Source: Mycobacterium sp.
GTDB lineage: Bacteria; Actinomycetota; Actinomycetes; Mycobacteriales; Mycobacteriaceae
NCBI GenBank assembly: GCA_020438845.1
Contig: JAGQTV010000020.1
Span: forward strand, 1 to 56,204
Reading direction: 5' to 3'
DNA length: 56,204 nucleotides
The translations under genes and the position numbers were made by a program. Shown piece by piece: positions 51,001 to 56,204 of the stretch (positions within the stretch are counted from its first letter, which is position 1; each line of letters opens with the position of its first letter). The notes under the pieces were generated by a model. The model worked only from the letters and a program-made list of their open reading frames with translations. It had not been told where the DNA came from and did not search any database.

Positions 51001-53154
51001 ATGGAACCGCCGCCGCCCACAGTATGGCCGGGTGTTCCCTACCCCCTCGGCGCCACCTATGACGGCGCGGGCACCAACTTTGCGGTCTTCTCCGAGGTGG
51101 CAGAGAAGGTCGAGTTGTGTCTCATCACAGACACCGGCACCGAAACCCGCATCGATCTCGACGAGGTCGACAGCTTCGTCTGGCACGCCTACCTTCCGGA
51201 GGCAGCGCCGGGTCAGCGGTACGGGTTTCGGATTCACGGTCCGTGGAACCCTGCCGCGGGGTTGCGTTGTGATTCCAGCAAGCTGCTGCTCGACCCCTAC
51301 GGCAAGTCCTTCGCAGGCGACTTCGACTTCAGTCAGGCGCTCTACTCCTACGACCTGAACGCAAAGGATCGCGCCAGCGGTGGCACGCCGCCGCGAATCG
51401 ACTCACTGGGCCACACTATGACGTCGGTGGTGGTCAACCCATTCTTTCAATGGGGCGCTGACCAACAGTGGCCATCGCTGCGGTCGCCCCGACGGCCTTA
51501 CCACGAGACGATCATCTACGAGGCCCACGTCAAGGGCATGACTCAAACCCATCCGGGAGTGCCCGAACATCTACGCGGCACCTACGCCGGCCTGGCCCAC
51601 CCCGCTGTGATCGATCACCTGAAATGCCTGCACGTCACCGCCATCGAGCTGATGCCGGTGCACCAGTTCATGCACGACAAACGACTTCTCGACTTGGGAT
51701 TACGAAACTACTGGGGCTACAACACATTCGGATATCTCGCGCCGCACTATCAGTACGCGGCAAACCAGCAGCCTGGCGGCGCGGTAGCGGAGTTCAAGGC
51801 CATGGTGCGAACCTTTCACGAGGCCGGAATCGAAGTGATCCTCGACGTCGTTTACAACCACACTGCCGAAAGCGACTATCTCGGCCCAACGATCAGTTTC
51901 CGCGGTATCGACAACGCCGCCTACTACCGCCTGCTTGATTCCGACCTTCGGCTCTACAAGGACTTCACCGGCACCGGGAACAGCCTCAACGTCCGCCACC
52001 CGCACACCTTGCAGCTGATCATGGACTCGCTGCGCTACTGGGTGCTGGAGATGCACGTCGACGGGTTCCGCTTCGACCTTGCGTCCACTCTGGCTCGTGA
52101 GTTCTACGACGTCGATCGACTGTCTGCGTTTTTCGACCTGGTCCAGCAGGATCCGGTAGTCAGCCAGGTCAAGCTGATTGCCGAGCCGTGGGATGTCGGC
52201 GAGGGCGGCTACCAGGTCGGCAATTTTCCCGGGTTGTGGACCGAGTGGAATGGCAAGTATCGCGACACCGTCCGGGATTACTGGCGCGGTGAGCCAGCAG
52301 CCCTGGGCGAGTTCGCCTCCCGACTCACCGGGTCGTCAGATCTCTACGAGGCCACCGGAAGGCGCCCCAGCGCCAGCATCAATTTCGTGACGTGCCATGA
52401 CGGTTTCACCCTCGCCGATCTGGTCTCGTACAACGAGAAGCACAACGAGGCCAACGGCGAGGACAACCGCGACGGCGAAAGCCACAACCGATCGTGGAAC
52501 TGCGGGGTGGAAGGCCCCACGGACGATCCGGAAATCGTGGCACTGCGCCACCGGCAGATGCGCAACATCATGGCCACCCTGATGTTGTCGCAGGGCACAC
52601 CGATGATCAGCCACGGCGACGAGATCGGGCGCTCCCAACGCGGAAACAACAACGGCTACTGTCAGGATTCACCGCTTACCTGGATGGATTGGACTCGGGC
52701 AGAAGACTATTCGGACATGTTCGACTTCACCCGCAAGGTCACCGCCCTGCGGACCGGGCACCCGGTGTTCCGGCGACGGCGGTTCTTCGACGGCAGGCCG
52801 GTCCACGCCGACGCGCCGATGCGCGACATCGCATGGCTGACCCGCACCGGGTTGGAGATGACCCCCGGGGACTGGCACTCCGGCGTCAAATCAGTTGCGG
52901 TGTTTCTCAACGGCGAGGCCATTCCCGAACCGAACGCCCGCGGCGAACGGGTGGTCGACGACTCCTTCCTGCTGTGCTTCAACGCGCACGGTTACGCCGT
53001 CGAATTTCTTACGCCGGATGGAATCTATGCCCAGCGTTGGACCGCCATCCTCGACACGGTCGACCCAGCATGTGCCGACGACCGCGTCGTCACTGCCGGT
53101 ACGACCGTCACTGTCGCTGCACACTCACTGCTCGTGCTCCAGAAGACCGCCTGA
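51001..53154 (+). CDS. glgX: glycogen debranching enzyme (isoamylase type)
   Basis: From the ATG at 51001 the GH13 enzyme has 717 residues; a GTG at 50917 would add 28 residues without family similarity. An N-terminal CBM48 domain (YPLGATYDGAGTNFAVFSE) precedes the barrel: DVVYNHTAESD, nucleophile Asp359 in GFRFDLAS, acid/base Glu395 in IAEPWDVGEGGYQVGNF, and transition-state Asp in NFVTCHDGFTLADLVSYNEKHN. It cleaves alpha-1,6 branches. In M. tuberculosis the gene (treX) is followed by treY and treZ; these are not present here. The interval 50701-51000 holds only promoter-type sequence. Confidence 0.94.
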   Translation: MEPPPPTVWPGVPYPLGATYDGAGTNFAVFSEVAEKVELCLITDTGTETRIDLDEVDSFVWHAYLPEAAPGQRYGFRIHGPWNPAAGLRCDSSKLLLDPYGKSFAGDFDFSQALYSYDLNAKDRASGGTPPRIDSLGHTMTSVVVNPFFQWGADQQWPSLRSPRRPYHETIIYEAHVKGMTQTHPGVPEHLRGTYAGLAHPAVIDHLKCLHVTAIELMPVHQFMHDKRLLDLGLRNYWGYNTFGYLAPHYQYAANQQPGGAVAEFKAMVRTFHEAGIEVILDVVYNHTAESDYLGPTISFRGIDNAAYYRLLDSDLRLYKDFTGTGNSLNVRHPHTLQLIMDSLRYWVLEMHVDGFRFDLASTLAREFYDVDRLSAFFDLVQQDPVVSQVKLIAEPWDVGEGGYQVGNFPGLWTEWNGKYRDTVRDYWRGEPAALGEFASRLTGSSDLYEATGRRPSASINFVTCHDGFTLADLVSYNEKHNEANGEDNRDGESHNRSWNCGVEGPTDDPEIVALRHRQMRNIMATLMLSQGTPMISHGDEIGRSQRGNNNGYCQDSPLTWMDWTRAEDYSDMFDFTRKVTALRTGHPVFRRRRFFDGRPVHADAPMRDIAWLTRTGLEMTPGDWHSGVKSVAVFLNGEAIPEPNARGERVVDDSFLLCFNAHGYAVEFLTPDGIYAQRWTAILDTVDPACADDRVVTAGTTVTVAAHSLLVLQKTA

Positions 53155-53235
53155 GTCTTGCCTTTGCGCAGGGCCTCCTCTACAACAGGGCCTGTGGATG
53201 GCTGAAACGGAAGCGCCCGGTCATGGTCCACGCTG

Positions 53236-53658
53236 GTGTCCGTGACCCATACAAACGAAATCCCCCCAATCGAAACGGCAACTGACCCAATCAATTCTGC
53301 CGCCGACCTGCGGGAGCGCTGGCGAGCCCTAATGGGAAACCTCGGATTTGGCGAACGACTGCTTTGGCTGGGATTCATCGGAAGTGACCGAAGGATGTAC
53401 AAGACCCTCAGCCAGGTTTCAATCGGGCGCTCGCCCGACCGCCGACTCGTCGAAAACCTCATCGCCGCGCTTGTATCGGCGCTCGATGCTTTCCAGCCCG
53501 GAACCTCGGTAGCCCTACTGTTGAGTCGCCCCGGCATGGACGGTCTGTCCGCCGACGACCGCCAGTGGTCGAAAGCCCTCAACGGCGCGGCCCAGAGACA
53601 GCGCCTGGCAATCGAACCAATCTTCCGCGCCAATGACGTAGCGGTCGTCCCGATGTGA
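53236..53658 (+). CDS. conserved hypothetical protein
   Basis: The 140-residue cytoplasmic protein has no signal peptide or membrane helix. Blocks that look conserved are LRERWRALMGNLGFGERLLW, LSQVSIGRSPDRRLVENL, TSVALLLSRPGMDGLSADDR and IEPIFRANDVAVVPM. The alternation of helices and strands suggests a small alpha/beta domain, and I have an impression of similar proteins in other actinobacteria, but no function is known to me. GTG start at 53236 (another GTG two codons on). It occupies the place of treY/treZ. Confidence 0.65.
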   Translation: MSVTHTNEIPPIETATDPINSAADLRERWRALMGNLGFGERLLWLGFIGSDRRMYKTLSQVSIGRSPDRRLVENLIAALVSALDAFQPGTSVALLLSRPGMDGLSADDRQWSKALNGAAQRQRLAIEPIFRANDVAVVPM

Positions 53659-53746
53659 ACCGGCAGCAGCCAACAAACGGGGTGTTCAGATCATTGTGAC
53701 GGCTCCACAGTCGGGCCGATTCTCGCAGCGGATTAGGGTCGAGGTC

Positions 53747-54184
53747 ATGACAGAGCTTCCCGAATGGGTCCGACGTCTGGAACTGCATCCGCACCCCGAG
53801 GGCGGCTGGTTTCGTGAGACCTGGCGCAGCGACCTGACACTGGAACACTCGCAGTTGCCGTCGCGCTACAGCGGACCACGCAGTGCTGGTACAGCAATCC
53901 TGTTCGCCCTGATGCCAGGTGAGCAGTCGGCCTGGCACGCGGTGGCCAGTGCTGAATTGTGGCTGCATCACCGGGGCAGCCCTCTCTTGCTGGAGTTCGG
54001 TCCCGACCGGGACAGCGCCGAATCGTGGCTGCTGGGGTCGGATGTCGAAGCGGGCTGCCACCCTCAGTTGCTGGTCCCGGCCGGGCATTGGCAGCGCGCA
54101 CGCCCCACCGGAAACGAGCCGAGCCTGGTCAGTTGCGTAGTGGTTCCGGGGTTCGACTTCGCTGACTTCACTCTCGCTACCTGA
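53747..54184 (+). CDS. DUF985 cupin-domain protein
   Basis: The 145-residue protein starts LELHPHPEGGWFRETWRS after ten residues, the DUF985/cupin_5 hallmark. SAGTAILFALMPGEQSAWHAV and LWLHHRGSPLLLEFGP supply the cupin barrel with candidate metal ligands His and Glu, and SCVVVPGFDFADF ends the fold. Relatives have been linked to epimerase-like sugar chemistry, but the activity is not established. The ATG at 53747 has GAGG 4 nt upstream. It converges on ilvA with a 20-bp gap. Confidence 0.85.
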   Translation: MTELPEWVRRLELHPHPEGGWFRETWRSDLTLEHSQLPSRYSGPRSAGTAILFALMPGEQSAWHAVASAELWLHHRGSPLLLEFGPDRDSAESWLLGSDVEAGCHPQLLVPAGHWQRARPTGNEPSLVSCVVVPGFDFADFTLAT

Positions 54185-54204
54185 CCCCGGTCGCGGCGGG
54201 AGGG

Positions 54205-55524
54205 TCAGGTCAAATATCGGTACGCGGGCGACCCGGGCTCCAAAGCCTCGACATGAAGGCCCGAGTCCGCCATCCGATCCCGCAGCCCGTCGAGGCCGGC
54301 CGCCGAGCCGAGTTCGATTCCGACCAACGCCTCGCCAGTCTCGCGGTTGTTGCGCTTGACGTACTCGAAGAGCGTGATGTCGTCGTTGGGCCCCAAGACT
54401 TCGTCGAGAAAGCGTCGCAGCGCGCCGGGCTCCTGCGGAAAGTCCACCAGAAAGTAGTGCTTGAGCCCGAGATGGACGAGGGAACGCTCGATCACCTCGC
54501 CGTAGCGGGAGACGTCGTTGTTGCCGCCCGAGATGAGACAAACCACCGTCGAGCCGGGTTGAACTCCGGCCTCGGCCAATCCCGTCTCCAGCAGGCCCGC
54601 CACCGACAGCGCACCGGCAGGTTCGGCAATGATGCCCTCGTTTTGATACAGGTCCAGCATCGCAGTACACACCGCACCCTCATCGACGGTGGTGACCGAC
54701 ACCATGTCGCCCGCTGCGGCCAGTGCCCGGTAAGTGAAGTTCCCCGCCCGCCGGACGGCCGCACCGTCGACGAACTGGTCGACATGGTCCAAGTCCACCG
54801 GGGCTCCGGCCGACAGTGCGGCCATCATCGCGGCCGCCCCCGCCGGTTCCACGCCCAGCACAGAAGTGTTGGTGGTCCGCTCAGCCAGGTAGGTCGTGAT
54901 CCCGGCGATGCACCCGCCGCCGCCGATGGGCACCACAACCAGGTCGGGCTCGCCATCGAGTTGCTCAAGGATCTCCGCGGCGATGGTGCCCTGGCCGGCC
55001 ATGGTGCGGGGGTCGTCATAAGGTGGCACGAGCGTGGCGCCGGTACGGGCCACGTCGTCGAGAGCAGCAGCAGCCGCGTCGTCGTAGGTAAGACCGCCGA
55101 CGATGAGTTCGATGAAGTCGCCGCCGTGGTAACGGATTCGGTCCCGTTTCTGCTTGGGTGTCTTGCCCGGGACGTAGACGCGGCCGTGCACCTGCATCGT
55201 GCGGCAGGCCAGTGCGAAACCCTGGGCATGGTTGCCGGCCGACGAGCACACCACCCCGGCACGCAGTTCCTCGTCGGTCAGCTGTTTGAGCAGGTTGTAG
55301 GCACCACGCACCTTGTAAGACCGCACGGTTTGCAGGTCTTCGCGCTTGAGGTACACCTGGGCTCCGGTGGCCTCCGACAGACGGTCGCTGTGCTGCAGTG
55401 GGCTCCGCAGCACCACGTCGGCAATCCGGCGTGCTGCATCATCGATGTCGGCAGCCGTGATTGGTGACGAGCGAATATCGGAGCGGCCCGCCGACACTCG
55501 GCTTTCACTCAGTTCCGCGGACAC
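54205..55524 (-). CDS. ilvA: threonine dehydratase (biosynthetic)
   Basis: The 439-residue PLP enzyme deaminates threonine to 2-oxobutyrate, the first step towards isoleucine. The PLP lysine is Lys71 in VRSYKVRGAYN. SSAGNHAQGFALA and VPIGGGGCIAGIT bind the phosphate and cofactor. A C-terminal regulatory domain of about 85 residues (HYFLVDFPQEPGALRRFLDE) is a single ACT-like domain, the short actinobacterial form rather than the two-domain E. coli form. The start is a GTG at 55524. Confidence 0.95.
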   Translation of the reverse strand: MSAELSESRVSAGRSDIRSSPITAADIDDAARRIADVVLRSPLQHSDRLSEATGAQVYLKREDLQTVRSYKVRGAYNLLKQLTDEELRAGVVCSSAGNHAQGFALACRTMQVHGRVYVPGKTPKQKRDRIRYHGGDFIELIVGGLTYDDAAAAALDDVARTGATLVPPYDDPRTMAGQGTIAAEILEQLDGEPDLVVVPIGGGGCIAGITTYLAERTTNTSVLGVEPAGAAAMMAALSAGAPVDLDHVDQFVDGAAVRRAGNFTYRALAAAGDMVSVTTVDEGAVCTAMLDLYQNEGIIAEPAGALSVAGLLETGLAEAGVQPGSTVVCLISGGNNDVSRYGEVIERSLVHLGLKHYFLVDFPQEPGALRRFLDEVLGPNDDITLFEYVKRNNRETGEALVGIELGSAAGLDGLRDRMADSGLHVEALEPGSPAYRYLT

Positions 55525-55553
55525 CGCTCAATGGTGCCACCGAGGATTGTGAA

Positions 55554-55991
55554 TCAGCGAATCGGGGTGAGCACGAACACGGGGATTTCGCGCTCGGTTT
55601 TCCGCTGGTAGTTGGCATAATCCGGCCAGACCTCCAGGGCCCGCTGCCACCAGAGGGCCTTCTCCTCGCCGAACACCTCGCGGGCTTCGAAGTCACCGAT
55701 CAGCGGGCCGTCCTGCAGTTCCACGCGCGGGTTTTTCTTGACGTTGTAGAACCACACCGGGTTCTTCGGCGCCCCGCCCAGCGAGGCGACCGCCGCGTAT
55801 TCGCCCTCGTGCTCGACGCGCATCAATGGGGTCTTGCGAAGCTTGCCGGTCTTGGCTCCGATGGTGGTGAGAAGCACTACGGGCTTACCGTCGAGCTCGG
55901 TGCCCTCAGTACCGCCTGACGACATATAAAGTTCGGCGTTCTCCCGGGCCCAGTCCGATGTGCTGGGTTCGTAATCTCCGGTCAGCGGCAT
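55554..55991 (-). CDS. F420-dependent nitroreductase-like protein (Rv1558-like)
   Basis: The 145-residue Ddn-family protein has [20 protein letters not shown], the F420-contacting lysine-rich segment, [21 protein letters not shown], and a C-terminus with [20 protein letters not shown]. The family includes the pretomanid-activating Ddn and F420H2-dependent quinone or biliverdin reductases. The natural substrate is unknown. It lies 29 bp upstream of ilvA, the same pairing as Rv1558-Rv1559 in M. tuberculosis, though here both are on one strand. Confidence 0.88.
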   Translation of the reverse strand: MPLTGDYEPSTSDWARENAELYMSSGGTEGTELDGKPVVLLTTIGAKTGKLRKTPLMRVEHEGEYAAVASLGGAPKNPVWFYNVKKNPRVELQDGPLIGDFEAREVFGEEKALWWQRALEVWPDYANYQRKTEREIPVFVLTPIR

Positions 55992-56077
55992 GAGTTGAAT
56001 CTAGCCGACAGGGGCGACTCGATGCCGCAAATTGGCCAGCGGCAAACGATCACAATTTCGCGTACAATTTGAAAACT

Positions 56078-56204
56078 ATGAACCTTCCTCGCCTTTATTT
56101 GTCTCGTCCTGCGACTGTTTTGCCTGATAGGGCTGTTGATAACGAGGAGTCGTTGTCGATGGCGCGGGAGTGTTTCCGTGGTTCGGCAAAGGAGTGGGAG
56201 CCGA
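56078..56204 (+). CDS. N-terminus of an ORF running off the right edge (possible KAS III-like)
   Basis: An ATG at 56078 opens a frame with no stop to the window end: 42 residues beginning MNLPRLYLSRPATVLPDRAV and continuing DNEESLSMARECFRGSAKEW. Codons are unusual for this window: many end in T (CTT, CCT, GTT, GAT), where neighbours prefer G or C. TACAAT at 56063-56068 could be a -10 for a leaderless start. The opening pattern faintly recalls 3-oxoacyl-ACP synthase III-like proteins, but with 42 residues this is only a suggestion. Confidence 0.45.
   Translation, partial: MNLPRLYLSRPATVLPDRAVDNEESLSMARECFRGSAKEWEP

Overview
The window is a stretch of high-GC actinobacterial chromosome, almost certainly from a non-tuberculous Mycobacterium/Mycolicibacterium. 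The main evidence is gene order. Read right to left it follows the M. tuberculosis Rv1558-Rv1625c interval: ilvA, glgX, an Rv1565c-like acyltransferase, bioA-bioF-bioD, bioB, an Rv1592c-like lipase, a Nudix regulator, nadA-nadB-nadC, hisD-C-B-H-A-impA-F-I, a bcp-type peroxiredoxin, trpE, trpC, trpB, trpA, lgt, pyk, tesB and an Rv1625c-type adenylate cyclase. Orthology statements come from remembered family knowledge, not from searches.

Left edge (1-1650): the tail of a phage-like element with head-to-tail connector genes, a small basic protein gene and a secreted DUF732 gene on the other strand. It ends in short tandem repeats and a fragment that looks like the 3' end of a tRNA, probably an attachment site. 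No tail genes lie between the connectors and this site. A truncated prophage or a capsid-forming satellite would both fit.

1.7-10.1 kb: a small secreted protein, then a TetR regulator diverging from a six-gene lipid operon: thiolase, enoyl-CoA hydratase, LCAD/IVD-like acyl-CoA dehydrogenase, acyl-CoA ligase, a short CaiB/AMACR-family protein and a WS/DGAT acyltransferase. The catalytic residues suggest beta-oxidation of a 2-methyl-branched acyl substrate. 10.2-15.5 kb: a membrane adenylate cyclase, a polar amino-acid ABC transporter and two small membrane proteins. In M. tuberculosis the cydABCD block lies in this position.

15.5-32.7 kb (minus strand except bcp): tesB, pyk, two small membrane proteins, lgt with a very long Glu/Ala/Pro tail, trpA-B-C, a trp-associated membrane protein, trpE, then the his operon. 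Many genes overlap by ATGA. The hisF-hisI junction carries a 38-bp tandem repeat whose copies are 13-codon mini-ORFs chained by ATGA, the architecture of mycobacterial MIRU elements.

32.7-45.6 kb: a LysE-type exporter, a Ddn-like protein, and NAD synthesis (nadA-B-C) diverging from a Nudix/winged-helix NrtR-type regulator with a 23-bp palindrome between them. Next come a lipase, two small membrane proteins and the biotin operon bioA-F-D-(2H phosphoesterase)-bioB-bsaP-DUF2567.

45.7-56.2 kb: an acyltransferase/SGNH membrane protein, a decayed IS1380-family transposase, a large secreted protein with three internal repeats, and glgX (treX) without the treY and treZ genes that accompany it in M. 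tuberculosis. After these come a conserved hypothetical, a DUF985 cupin, ilvA, an Rv1558-like F420-type protein, and the start of a T-ending-codon-rich ORF that runs off the right edge.
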